Assembly: GCA_963969395.1 (NCBI GenBank)
Contig: OZ017799.1
Span: 25,422,501-25,486,500 of the forward strand
DNA length: 64,000 nt
Source: Pseudoscleropodium purum
Lineage: Eukaryota; Streptophyta; Bryopsida; Hypnales; Brachytheciaceae
Direction of reading: 5' to 3'
A program made the translations under genes and the position numbers. This document shows, in pieces, positions 29,340 through 40,593 of the stretch (positions within the stretch are counted from its first letter, which is position 1; each line of letters begins with the position of its first letter). A model generated the notes under the pieces. That model ran no database searches and was not told the DNA's origin. It saw nothing but the letters and a program-made list of their open reading frames with translations.

Positions 29340-30529
29340 TCTGTGCTTTCACTCTTGTACGATATTGCTTCACCTCTAGTGTAAACAATCACCTTTTTGT
29401 CTCCCTTTCACAGAAGCAGGCGAATGTCTTCGCACGGGAGAGTTCAATTGCCTCAAATGCATCATGAACTCTTTGCTTAGTGCATGTAGATCCTGGAGCC
29501 TTTCAAATCCTTTATCCAGGTTGGGAGGGTCTTGTCCTTGACATATCTTGATACCGGAAATTTTAGTCAAATTTTGCAATTGATATAGGCAGCGTGAAAA
29601 AGAGACACGAGCTTGGAACTATGAACTCAGTTTCCAGTCCGCTGCTCTTAACCCTCTGTTTCATCTGAATCAATTTCGTGATTGTATACACCTTTACAGG
29701 CAACATCATATGGTCTGTTTCTGAGCATTCTGTTTAATTGTACCCTGTTCGAGTTGTGGAGCAGGGTACTATTCTGCATTCATAATTTATTCATCGTAAC
29801 CTTGAAATACCGCATCCGATGATGGAGGATTCATCCACTCTATCTAATGATTCTGGTGGTGGCCATGTCATTTCATCTCGCCAAATTTGTGTCAGTTTAT
29901 TCTACTTCTGGATTTTATATCTGCAGTGAAATAATGATGGGTAAGAACAGGTAATTTAACCCTCAAACGGTGTCTTGAGCAACTTTTTAGGTCATGGTTT
30001 AGAAAATAACCGAATTGCTACATATTCTTAGAACACAATTGCACCTTTTGCATGAATGTACACTTTTTTGATGAATAATGTAAGTTTCATCTGCATTTTG
30101 CATGATTCATTCATTTGTATAGATGTAAACAACTTCATCACTGCAACAAATTTTGATTTGAAAATCCTTCTTAAATGGTACAAATACCTTCTTGAAGAGT
30201 TTTGGCTAACTTGAAGGGTCATGCAAAACATAAAATATAAGTTCTTCAATTTTTTTTGAAGTTTGCATACTGCCAAGAGGAGACACGCTGAACATTATGA
30301 ATAGAAATCATCCACATTGTAAGTTTAGAAATATATTTACACATGCTGTAAACCACTGTCGGGAATCTTCTTGTTCATTCTCTGGGAACATTTTGTCCTG
30401 CAATTAGGGTTTCCATGCCCGTAATGCCTGATTACACAATCTTGCCTGTGTAATTGAGCATTATGAGCCTTTCATCCACGAACGTTTCGTCATCCAAAGA
30501 TATTCAGTTGCCTACTCGTGGTTTACATC
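29340..30529 (+). other. CDKA 3' flank, no further gene
   Basis: GC content falls gradually towards 30.5 kb. The first few hundred bases should be the CDKA 3' UTR. Frames at 29376-29579 and 30028-30276 (minus) show no domain or gene structure. Confidence 0.5.
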
Positions 30530-30643
30530 GAGCAATGCTTCTTGTCGTTGTGCATTTCGGGAAATAAAGAGCCTCTTTGTCAGGCTCTGCCCTCCTCGTT
30601 GGCCCTTTATTTCTTGAAATGCCCTCTTCCTCAAGCATTGCCC
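30530..30643. repeat. 114-bp imperfect foldback
   Basis: The left arm (30530-30573) contains GCAATGCTT and GCATTTCGGGAAATAAAGAG. The right arm (30601-30643) is its inverted copy (GGCCCTTTATTTCTTGAAAT, AAGCATTGCCC). A 27-base loop separates them. Transcribed, this would fold into a hairpin in the size range of a plant small-RNA precursor, but it could equally be a foldback transposon remnant. Confidence 0.6.
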
Positions 30644-30648
30644 TATAC

Positions 30649-31713
30649 ACAGTACTTCTTCAATTTCGGCAAAAATTAATTGTTTTTAAAGATATCGTAA
30701 TTTCAGAAAATTATAATGATAATTGCCAAAAATCTTGAAAATTTACAGCGTCGTTTGATGAAATTAGTGGAAATATGTGAATATCTACAGCTTAGAAATC
30801 CTACCAAAATCATCAAGAATTAAATGACCAAGTTGTTTAAAAAAACAAACACAAAGTTAGTAAGAAGGTATAATGTAAAATCCAAATGTCATCAACCATC
30901 ATGAAAGTTGTTGATGGAAACATCAAAGAATTTTTTTATTGAAGTTGAGTTAACGTAAAAGATGGAGAGGTTGTTTTTATAATAAATTATTTCTCTCATG
31001 AACCCTCAAAGGATATGGGATAATTTGAAGATGAGAGTTGACCTCTTATTGTCAAAAAATAGTAATTGTGTTCAAAGTAGAATTTTAGACCTTATTTTTG
31101 CATAGTAAACTAAAAAATTTCAAAAAAACTTTGAACTAGGAAAAGTTGAGAAATAAATCTAACTTTCATCTTCAAAAATCCATTTGTGATCATGAGCCTC
31201 CAAACAAAAGTTGTGGACAAAATTTAAAGGGGATGTTTGAAAATTTTACAGAAAATGTTCCAACTCTTTCGTGAAATCTGTCCATAACTTTTGATTGGAG
31301 GATCAAAAACTCAAAAGAATTTTTGGAGATGAAAGCTAGCTTCATTTTCCACATTAATTTAGTTCAAATTTTATTTAAAAAATTTGTTCTACTATGCCTA
31401 AATGAGGTTTGAAATTCTACATTGAACACATTTCTTATTTTTGACTTCACTACAAGCGATTGAGCTCCTACTAATCCTAACTATTTACACATGGGATGTT
31501 TTACCTCTTACCACATAATTTATGTAAAGATCTTGTCTTTATTAACTTCCCATATGTAGTTGAGGTGCTTTTCGGAGCCACATGCTGAATTTTTCATTAA
31601 TTCAGTATCTACAATGATGAAAATTGCAGTAATTATTTTTTCTGCCAAAATTTAAAAAATACAATTTTATTAATTATTCGGCATAGGGTGCCGAAATTGA
31701 AGAGGTACTACAG
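30649..31713. mobile_element. about 1.07-kb element bounded by inverted repeats
   Basis: The left end reads AGTACTTCTTCAATTTCGGC (30651-30670). The right end (31689-31713) is the inverted counterpart, TGCCGAAATTGAAGAGGTAC followed by TACAG. The interior is AT-rich and non-coding. This looks like a non-autonomous DNA transposon. The flanking target duplication is unclear, so the superfamily is not assigned. Confidence 0.5.
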
Positions 31714-32439
31714 TATGTTTCACTTTATAATTTCTGTTTTAAGATTTTTTCTAATTGTTTAAAATCACAGTTTCAAATTATATGTAAAAAAGGATTTGTT
31801 GCCATTTAATGTTGAGAGCATCAACACCTTCTTCAATTAGTATATTTTTCAACACTAAACAGTTATTAAACACATTTTCCTTATAAAAGACTTTAGTTTG
31901 TAGTGTTATTAGTTTTGAATATGAAAAATAAGACATTCCAATCTAGTTTGCATGTAAAAATGAATTTTTTTTTAAAGTTTAAAATTTCTATTTCTATTGC
32001 CCAAAGTAAGGCAACAACCATGAAACATTTATTTGGGGATTAATCCCTAAAAGAAATTTTAATTTTGAACAATGGATTAACATAAACACATCCAAGAGCA
32101 CTCAAAATTTTTGTTTCTTCATCCATCTAATTATTTTAAGGTACAAGTACCTAATTGAGATAACTTAAGCATTTTAGCCTTAGGATATGGGGAGTTTGTT
32201 GAGAAATTAAGGTCAATGTGTACAAGTATAAGGATGTAAAAAACAAATGCTAACTACAATAGGATTAATATATTATTCTAAGTTGCATTTTGTAGTATAT
32301 CTCTACAATTTTGAAATTTGGACTTCAAAGGATTTACTCTTCAATGCCCCTGCCCTTTCAACGTATTTGAGATGTTGTTTGAGCCAAGGTGATGATGCAA
32401 CAAATTGCAGAACTAGTGTACATTTTCTATCCATTTCAC
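31714..32439. other. AT-rich DNA, no gene recognised
   Basis: No coding signal or clear repeat boundary. The frame starting at 32247 runs into the MITE at 32440 and is a chance frame. Confidence 0.55.
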
Positions 32440-32790
32440 CAGGGTTGACAGGACGATTGGATGTCTGGGACATCCGGACGCGGACGTTGTGTCCGCAGCG
32501 TCCGCTGACATTCGCGGATACCGTCCACCTTATCCACCTGTCCGCCCGTCTGCCCCGTCCACCCCAATACCCGTCTGCCCCGGTACGGCCGTCCGATCGA
32601 CACGCGGATTGATCTGGTCCACATGATCTGGGTGTCCGCCTCGGGCCGTCTGCCCCGCCCCGCTTGTTCGCCTTCCGACGGCGGGAAGGACGTTGTGTCC
32701 GCTGGCGTCCGTGAGGACGAACGTCCAGACGTCTAGACTTCCGGGTTACGGACGCTATTTTTGGGTGGACGTACTAATTTGTCAACCCTG
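32440..32790. mobile_element. complete GC-rich hAT-type MITE with 8-bp target duplication
   Basis: Ends are CAGGGTTGACA and TTTGTCAACCCTG, inverted copies of each other. The 8 bases CATTTCAC flank both sides (32432-32439 and 32791-32798), a perfect target duplication of hAT size. The 351-bp body is GC-rich with many GTCCG and GGAC motifs in otherwise AT-rich DNA. Its left end matches 43753 and 35849. Its right end matches 43990 and 54085. Its middle (about 32588-32650) is nearly identical, inverted, to 42165-42225 in the GC block in front of the Ser/Gly/Tyr-rich gene. It is therefore a deletion derivative of a larger gene-bearing element. Confidence 0.92.
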
Positions 32791-32910
32791 CATTTCACTA
32801 CTAATTTCAATAGCCACTTCAATTATGCATTGTAGATGCCCTTTATTGAAAAATTTCATTGTTTCGATTTTTTTTTATAACATCTGAAAGTGACTAAATT
32901 CTTTAGATGC

Positions 32911-32950
32911 TAACCCCCACAACAACGGGTTTTTTGCTGTAGGGGTTAAC
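32911..32950. repeat. 40-bp palindrome with TAACCCC ends
   Basis: TAACCCCCACAACA at the left and TGCTGTAGGGGTTA at the right form imperfect inverted arms. The ends resemble those of the 0.9-kb repeat family (TTAACCCCTAAAG), so this may be a minimal derivative or solo end pair of that family. Confidence 0.4.
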
Positions 32951-33981
32951 GAATAAGTAGTCCAAATTTCCAAAATTATCAAGAGGTATTATAAAATAGA
33001 ACTTAGAATAATAATTTAATGATGATATCCAAACTATAGTTGTAAAAAATGATCCATAGATCATATTCATACACTTAAATCAAACTAATACAACGTCAAA
33101 CAAATATTTTTCAATAAAATTTGAAGCCAAAAATAAAACAATTCTTTCTAAAATTGATTGTACACTGAATTTTTTAATTTCACTAGAATTTTTTTCTTTA
33201 TGTTTAAAATGTTAAGTTCTAATCATAATGATTTTCAAAAAAATTTAATTTTAATTTTTTATACAAGTCCTTTTTGAAGTATTTTTTTTTAATTGAAAAA
33301 GTTATTTTTTGAAGCCAAGTCTAACCAGCACCTTTTGGACTATAGATTGAATATTTGCAAAATAAAGTCTTTAGAATTTATACCATAAAAATATTAAAGA
33401 ATTAACACAAGAATCTTCAAAAAATGAAATGGATGAAAAAACGCATTTTTGTGTGCTTGGAGTGTATTTGCATTCATCTTTTGACCAAAATTTGAATGTC
33501 TAGTCCTTCAAGGTTTAAGGCATTAAGGAATTCAAAGGTTAAGTATTAGCTCTCATAAAATAGTTGGACAAAGTTTTATTTCAATATATTTTAGTCTTTA
33601 ATTTTTTATTTTGTAACTATTTTACTTACGAACATGAAATCAAATGTATTCTACAATTTGAAAAAAATTTAGATTTTTTTGTGAAAATTTCTAAATTATA
33701 TAAATTTTTGAAGAAATATTAAAGAAAATTCATATCAAACACATGGTATAAGCCAAGTTTCAAAGTCATATGTTTCACAATTAGAAAATCAAAATACCAT
33801 GGTTATAGGTCTAAAGTTCAAATTGCATTAAAATATCCAATAATAGGAATTTTTAGTTTTTCAAGTTTAAATAGAGAACTGGCTTTATGAAATTCATTTC
33901 ATTAGTTGGACTCAAATTCAAAAGAAGTTATCAAAGTAGGGTGCTAGAAGTTATCAAAATACATGATTACCAATTTGCAAA
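32951..33981. other. AT-rich DNA, no gene recognised
   Basis: Low-GC sequence between repeat copies. No frame of note. Confidence 0.55.
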
Positions 33982-34890
33982 TTAATCCTTGAATGATTTG
34001 ACTATGTTTTCACCAAAAATGCTCCCAAATTGCCATTTCTAATACAAGTACCAAATTTTAGGGAAATTTTTTTTTGGACACATGTAACCATAAAATCTTG
34101 TAATAAGTTGGTTTGAAAACATGTGAAAAAACTTTACAAAAAATTTCACCTTGTAGATTGCAAGATATTAGCATTTAAAGAGAAAAATATCCTTTTTTGG
34201 GCCTTGCAAAAAATTGGGCATCTAGCACTTCATAAGGTCACATTTGTATGAAAAAATGTTCAAAATGGTGGTAACCCTTTCAATTCATTCTTCAATTCAA
34301 ATTGGCTACATGTTTGAAAATTTTTGATCATTTAGAATTGAACAATATATAGGAAAAAAAATAGTAAGTAGAAAGAAGGAGAGAATGATTCAAAATACTA
34401 AATTGTTAACAATTGATTTATGAAATTGAAAAATGCCAATTCCAATGGTTGCAATGTTGTAATAAAAAATCTGCACCTTATTTTATTTTTTTAAATATTG
34501 AAAATTGAGTTAAATAAAGGACTTCGAAGTTTATTTGCAAATTCCTACAAACTAAAACTCCTCATAATTTTTGACTCATTCATCAAAATGGAATGATTCA
34601 AAGCTTTCTAAATATATATATTTTCAATTTCAAATTTCAAATTTTAATTTCCTAAAAAAGTGATTTAAAAAAAATTGTGTGGGTTGCCCATCAAGTAATG
34701 AAAAGTACATATTGTACAACAACTTTTGAACCATGTAGTCAAAAGTTATGAATATTGTTGTGCCTTAAAGCTACTCTTTAGACACATGTCATTTTAAAAT
34801 TGAAAATAAAAAAAATGAAAACTCCATTCATAGTGAGTTGCCCAAAATTGCTATGTTGCTCAAAAAAGCAGTTTGGCATTTAGGGGTTAA
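33982..34890. repeat. 0.9-kb repeat with inverted ends, copy 2
   Basis: It has the same internal block order as the copy at 16051: ACTATGTTTTCACCAAAAAT near the left end, GTAGATTGCAAGATATTAGC in the middle, and TTTAGGGGTTAA at the right end. The left end is mutated (ATTAATCCTTGAATG). Confidence 0.7.
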
Positions 34891-35050
34891 ACATCTTATT
34901 TTGTACAAAGTCAATAATACCACAACAAAGCAATTTCTAACATCAATCATTGCAAATGCATTCAATCAACTCCCCCCAAAATGGACAAACATTATTTTTT
35001 TCTAATTTCATTCAAAAGAATCACATTGGGTTATGTATTGTCAAATGCTT

Positions 35051-35848
35051 CACCTCTAAAGGTTAGAGACTATCTTTTCACCAAAAATGCTCCAAAACTA
35101 CCATTTCTAATAAACATACCAAATTTTAGAAGAAAAACAATTTTAGACACATGTAACCATAAAATCTTATAGTAAGCTAGTTTGAAAGGCTATGGAAAAG
35201 ATTTAAAAAATTTTCACCTTGTAATATTGCAAGATATTAGTGTTTCAATTGATAAAAATCCTTTTTTTAGGCCATACAAAAAATTGAGTAGCTATACGTT
35301 ACAATGTCACATTTGTATGAAAAAATATTTTAAAAGGTGGTAACTCTTTGGATCCATTCTTTAGGCAAGGTGGCTACATTCTTGAAAAAATTTAGATCAT
35401 TTAGAATTGCACAACATATAGGGAAAAAGGAAGTAGAAAGAAGTAGCAAATGATTTAAAACACTAAATTGTTAAGAATTTAATTATAGAATTGAAAAATG
35501 CCAATCCAAATGGTTGTAATGTTCTAATAAAAAATCTTCATTCTAAGGTTTGTTTTTTTCAAAAAGATTGAAAATTAAGTTAAATAAAAGAGTCTAAAGT
35601 TTATTTTAGAGTAAGGAATCAATAACTGCCCACAAACTAGAACAACTCATAACTTTCATCTACAAATCAAATTGGAATCATTCAAAGCTTTCCACATATA
35701 TATAATCTAAAAAAATAATTCAAATTTTATTTTTGAGAAGTGATTTAAAAAAAAAATTGGGTTGCTTGTTGAGTATTGAAAATTAAATATCATGCAATAA
35801 TTTTTGAACCATATGGTCAAAAGATGAAAATTTTTGGACCTTAAAATT
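35051..35848. repeat. 0.9-kb repeat, copy 3, cut off on the right by a GC-rich hAT end
   Basis: It begins with CACCTCTAAAGGTTAGAGAC and carries the AAAATGCTCCAAAACTACC and GCAAGATATTAG blocks. Similarity to the other copies stops exactly where the CAAGGTTGACAGG hAT-type end begins at 35849, so the GC-rich element inserted into or broke this copy. Confidence 0.65.
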
Positions 35849-36055
35849 CAAGGTTGACAGGACGGTCGGTCGTCCGAGACGTCCGGACGTGGACGCTGTG
35901 TCTGCAGCGTCCGCTAACATTCGCGGTCCCAGCGGACACTATGTCCGCCAAGACCGCCCTGTCCGCTTGTCCCCTCGTCTGCCCCGTTTGCCCCATCCGC
36001 TTCGACCGCCCTGTTTCCCCCGACTGCCCTACCCAAACTGCCTCGCGGTCACTTC
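35849..36055. mobile_element. GC-rich hAT end block (one end only)
   Basis: It starts with CAAGGTTGACAGGACGG and contains GTGTCTGCAGCGTCCGCTAA and CATTCGCGG, matching the left ends of the MITEs at 32440 and 43753. The opposite end and an 8-bp duplication of the left flank (TTAAAATT) were not found nearby, so the block is truncated or belongs to a larger element. Confidence 0.75.
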
Positions 36056-36356
36056 CTTAATCCTTAAACAATTAAATATTAAATGAAGTGCAATGGTTCG
36101 CGATTTGTTATAAAAAAAAATGTTTCCTTAGAATTAATGAGAAAAGAAACCATTTTCATGAGTTATATTAATTTTTTGGGAAATGTAACCCTACTAACTC
36201 AAAGTAGACATGTTATATACTTATATCAAAAAAATTTAAACTTCTAAATTTGTAATGCAAAAGGCTACTAAGAAACTAAAAACTAAAATAAATATATTTT
36301 CAAATGCATTCATTGAACACTTAATTTCATATTATTTCAAGTTTAAAAACTGTGAG

Positions 36357-37303
36357 TTTTAACCCTAAAGATCTTTGATTCTGTTCTCTCTAAAAATGCT
36401 CCAAAACTGCTATTTTTTTGTACAAGTAGCAAAAATTTGAAAAATATCATTTTTTGACAAATGTGACCATATGATCTTGTACTAATATAGTTTGAGAGTA
36501 TGTGGAAAAAATTTTAGAAATTTCCACCATGTAGATTGCAAGATATTAGCGTCTAAACTTTGAAGTGACAAAATTTTTTTTTTGACCTTGCGAAAAAACG
36601 GGCAACTGCGCTTCAAAAGGTTAAATCATTATGAAGAAATGTCCAAAATGGTTGTGCTTCTCTAGATACATTCTTCAAGGCAAGCTCGCTACACATATGA
36701 AAATTTTCAGATCATTTGGAGTTGTACAATATATAAAAAAAAATTAGTAAGTAGAAAGAAATAGAGAATGATTCAAAATACTCAATTGTTAGTAAATTAG
36801 TTATAGAATTAAAAAATTTCAATCCAAATGGTGAATTGTTGTTATAAACATTATACATCCAATATTATTATTATTCTTCAAAAATATTGAAATTTCAATA
36901 AAATAATGGACTTCAAAGTTTTTTTTGGTATAAAGATTCTATGACTGCTCGCAAACTAAAAAGCCTCATAACTTTTATCTCAACTATTGAAATGCAATGA
37001 TTATAAGGTTTTTGAATACATATAAATTTCAAGAACCAATTTCAAATTTTTATTTCTTGAAAAATTGATTTTTTTAGATCTGCTCGGAGCCCTGGACTGC
37101 CCGAGTTGAGAAACAAACAACATACTATGCAATAACTTTTGACTCATATTTTCAAATGTCATGAAATTTGTGCATATGGAAGATATTCCTCATCCCCACA
37201 TTCTATTAAAAAATTTTAGCCCAAAATATGCAAATCTATAGTCACACGTATGCCCAAAAATTATATATTGCCTCAAAACACATGTTGGTCTTCTAGGGAT
37301 TCA
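36357..37303. repeat. 0.9-kb repeat with inverted ends, copy 4
   Basis: Left end TTTTAACCCTAAAGATC, right end CTTCTAGGGATTCAACC. It shares AAAATGCTCCAAAACTGC, ATGTAGATTGCAAGATATTA and GTCCAAAATGGTTG blocks with the other copies. It lies just downstream of the GC-rich block at 35849. Confidence 0.7.
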
Positions 37304-37447
37304 ACCATATAGGAAAAAAAATTAAAACAATGTCTCTTATAAGTTGAAAGATTATAAAGTTTGACCATGAGTCCATGATAGTCTTGAAACTATGAAAAAA
37401 TTCCAATTTATTTTCAAAAGGCAAACTAAAAAAGTTTGTGACTTCAA

Positions 37448-37470
37448 ATATATATATATATATATATATA
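37448..37470. repeat. (AT)n microsatellite
   Basis: An uninterrupted run of alternating A and T, about 23 bases. Confidence 0.95.
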
Positions 37471-37699
37471 CTATTTAAAAAATTGAGATCAACACAAATA
37501 CAAACATAATCAATATGGGCAAAATGTATTGAATTTAATATAGAATACCATACATTGTGGACTCAAAAATTTACATATACCATATAGTGTGCACATTTGG
37601 CTAATTGCACATATAATTTTTTTCATTCCAACTCTATATTTCTAAACTAATTTTTAATGCCTATATAACCTATTCAACTACTACTTCTACACTACCAAT

Positions 37700-39192
37700 C
37701 TAATATAAATGGCAGAAATGTTCATCTGGCATCGGCCAACGATATGTATTAGAAAATCGCGTAATTATATGGGCCAAACTAGTATTTTCATCGTCACTCT
37801 TCGAAGAAATGCGCTTCAAGTAAGCATAAAACACTTTTGCAAATTCATAAAAGGGAAATTGTGTCGCACTAGGTGTTCTAAGTAGCAAGATGAAATACGC
37901 CTTTGACATGTTCTTTCTATTCATCCGTCGAGCAATTTTTTGAATGGCATACTCTTCCGACTTACGTGAATACATTGGAATGACTTCCACATCTACACCT
38001 GCTTTATGCAAATATGCAATACGTGGATCCACCCACCATCTACTCTGCAAAGTCTGTTTCATCTCATCTGCTGATGTGAATGTGTACAAAGACTTCATTG
38101 GCTGAGTAGCTAAGGTAGTCATGCCCCAATCGCAAACTCCAATGTACACACGTGACTCATCCTCTGGAAAATGTAACAAGATGTTGTCCGGAGAAAGATC
38201 ATTGTGCAAATGTCCAACAAGATGCACTGCATACATTATATGTATAAAGGCCTATGTAAGCTCTGTCGCTTCTTTCGATATCGCCCTAAATGGTGAGCTT
38301 TTACAACCTTCTTTTCGGTTGGATTCGTATACATCAAACGGATTTGAATGTTGTCTGGATAGTCCTTATCCATATTCAACATTTGTCAAAGAATTCCACC
38401 GTTCCACCAATACGCATAACCTTCACACGTCGTTCTGTGCACCGCAGCAAACCGTATCACACCCGCGTGTGGAATTCAAACAGCCATTGATTCGTTTTGA
38501 TGTTCTAACTTTGCAAGATCGGGTCGAGTTTGGTGGTGAATGGATTTCTTTGCCGCAAACTCCCAATAAGGAAGTATTCTTGGACATCCTTCAATACGGA
38601 CCTTTCGAATCGTTGTATATCCACCTCTCATCGTTCTATTATCAACAGGAATCACGCGTGCTGTATCTGGAAGTGCTATCAGGTACTGTTTGGTCCTTTC
38701 CGCTTCAGCAACTCCATCATTGCTTTTCCACCAAGCAATCAAATCAACTCGATTGTGCCTTTTGGCGAATGGAGCACATCGCCCCCTAAATAAGTTCGCT
38801 TTCAGAATCACTTCTACAAACTAGGCATTATTGGGTCGATATTCCTTGCCATATTTAACCAAAATGACTTTGGAATTCCACAAAATGTCATGAACTTTGT
38901 TCTCCAAACATTTGGTGAAGTGCGTTTTATCCATTTTGTCATGCCACTTCGAAACATTCAATGCATCCAACAACATCTGTTTCATGGCTACTTTGAATTT
39001 AGACACGCACTCCTCTAGATATCTGATGTACTTATTGTCTAAAGACAATGTTGTTTCCGATTCATAAAATTTAATGATGCGCTCGATTATGAATTTTGTG
39101 CATTCTTCTGAAGAACTTTGGCGAGCTACCTCCAAGTTTGATGGTCCCTCTCCATGTTTTAGCTTCGCAACCTTCTTCTTCCTCTTCGGCAT
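37700..39192 (-). pseudogene. decayed protein-kinase-like gene
   Basis: On the minus strand the gene starts at ATG 39192 with a basic MPKRKKKVAKLK stretch, then an N-terminal region of about 120 residues without a recognised domain. A kinase-like domain follows: a glycine-loop-like MRGGYTTIRKVRI (about residues 188-200), EFAAKKS with a candidate ATP-anchoring Lys (about 212), and HAGVIRFAAVH...YAYWWNGG at the hinge. After a frame change come the catalytic-loop variant HNDLSPDNILL (near 38206) and DWGM in place of DFG (near 38131). HRD Arg and the usual Lys are replaced, but Asp and Asn are kept. In-frame stops are TAG 38821-38823, TGA 38476-38478, TGA 38386-38388 and TAG 38252-38254. One apparent 1-base loss near 38285-38290 shifts the frame. 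A GC-rich block lies about 190 bp upstream. It cannot make a full protein as it stands. Whether the intact family is catalytically active is unknown. Confidence 0.75.
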
Positions 39193-39379
39193 CGTGACAA
39201 ATGAAACTGATATAGATGAAATTTTTTAATTTAAATTTGAATTCCACGCGTAAATGTCAAAAAATTGGCAACAAGGGGGCCCCCAATAAACCACTCTTGC
39301 CTTGCTTAGGAAAGGAACCAATGGAGGATGAACCACCAAGCTCTCCGCTCCACCTTGCATTCACAAGGGGCAAAGCAAA

Positions 39380-39640
39380 AGTGAGAATGCAGACGGCAAG
39401 TCCGCCCCATCGAACGGCCCCAAACTGTCCGCCCGATCGGACGTGCCGGGGGTGGTGGACGCATCGGTCGTCCGCCTTCCCGAAACCCTAGAGCCCCGTA
39501 CGCCCAATTGGACAGCCACGGGTGGACAAATCTGACGTCCGCTCGATCCGACAGGCAGGGGCGGACGAATTAGGCGTCCGCCCGATCCAACAGCCACGGG
39601 CGGACAAATCTGGTGTAAACCGATCGGACGGCAAAGGACG
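39380..39640. repeat. GC-rich GTCCG block with a 39-bp tandem repeat
   Basis: It lies about 190 bp upstream of the kinase-like gene. Three units start at 39521, 39560 and 39599, exactly 39 bp apart, each with a GGCGGAC core followed by AAATCTG or GAATTAGG. GTCCGCCC and GGGCGGAC inside the units are inverted copies, so the array is rich in small palindromes. Composition and motifs match the other GTCCG blocks, but no CAGGGTTGACA end is present. Confidence 0.75.
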
Positions 39641-39650
39641 GATTGCTCTA

Positions 39651-39668
39651 ATATATATATATATATAT
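39651..39668. repeat. (AT)n microsatellite
   Basis: An 18-base alternating A/T run directly beside the GC-rich block. Confidence 0.9.
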
Positions 39669-40593
39669 TTTTTATATGAGTTTCGAATTTGATTTTGTTT
39701 TCAAGTCTTAAGGCAGGCTAGGAGTCTCAAAAATGGTGCATTTGAGAGCTGATCCGCTTTTTTCATCTATTTCTTATTTTCTTTGAATAGGAGTATTTTT
39801 TTTCTCATTTTTCAGACAAAGAGAAATTGATGAGGAATTAAAATCAAGTGGTTTTGTATTTTTTCAAAGATTTGTAATTTATTTATAAATTTTCAAATGA
39901 TTTGCATCATAGGTCCCTATTGTGACCCTAGGTCTTTCATAAATGGTGCACTTGCAATTTTAAATAAAAATGGAAAAGATAAAGAGAAGGATTAACTCTT
40001 GTATTTAATAATGTTTTTTTTTCGGTGCATTCCATCAATGTACTTGTCAATTAAAGAACCATAAATAAACCATTTCAGTGAACTTCCATATTTGAAAATA
40101 GAATCTAAAAAGGAACCACTACTTGTCTAATTTGGGCATTTCTTCATACCAATAAGAAATCATTTTAGTTTTTAGCAATCGTTGAATGAAGAATAAAAAA
40201 ATTTCAAATATTCAAATAATTCAATCTTTCATAAATTAATTAGAAATACATTTATACCATTTACGAATTTCTAAATGTAATAAACACACAACAATAATTT
40301 CAAAATACACACAATGCTAGTACATATTTAACCTCGAATGCTGAATTCAGAAATAGACATAATATGGCTCTTATAAAATTACATTTCTTCTTCATATTTT
40401 TATTATTTATCAAAGTTGCTTATAGCCTTATACATCAACGCTATTATAAAATAATACAATGATATCTTCAATAATATGCTTGCCTACATACATACTTGGT
40501 GTACACTATTACACAACACTTTTTGAAAAAGTGAACAAAATTGTTGTTCAAAATTGTTTTATTCATTTAAAATTTTGTACTACTTCTACCAAT
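39669..40593. other. AT-rich DNA, no gene recognised
   Basis: Intergenic sequence between the two decayed minus-strand genes. The plus-strand frame at 40459-40734 is not gene-like. Confidence 0.5.
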
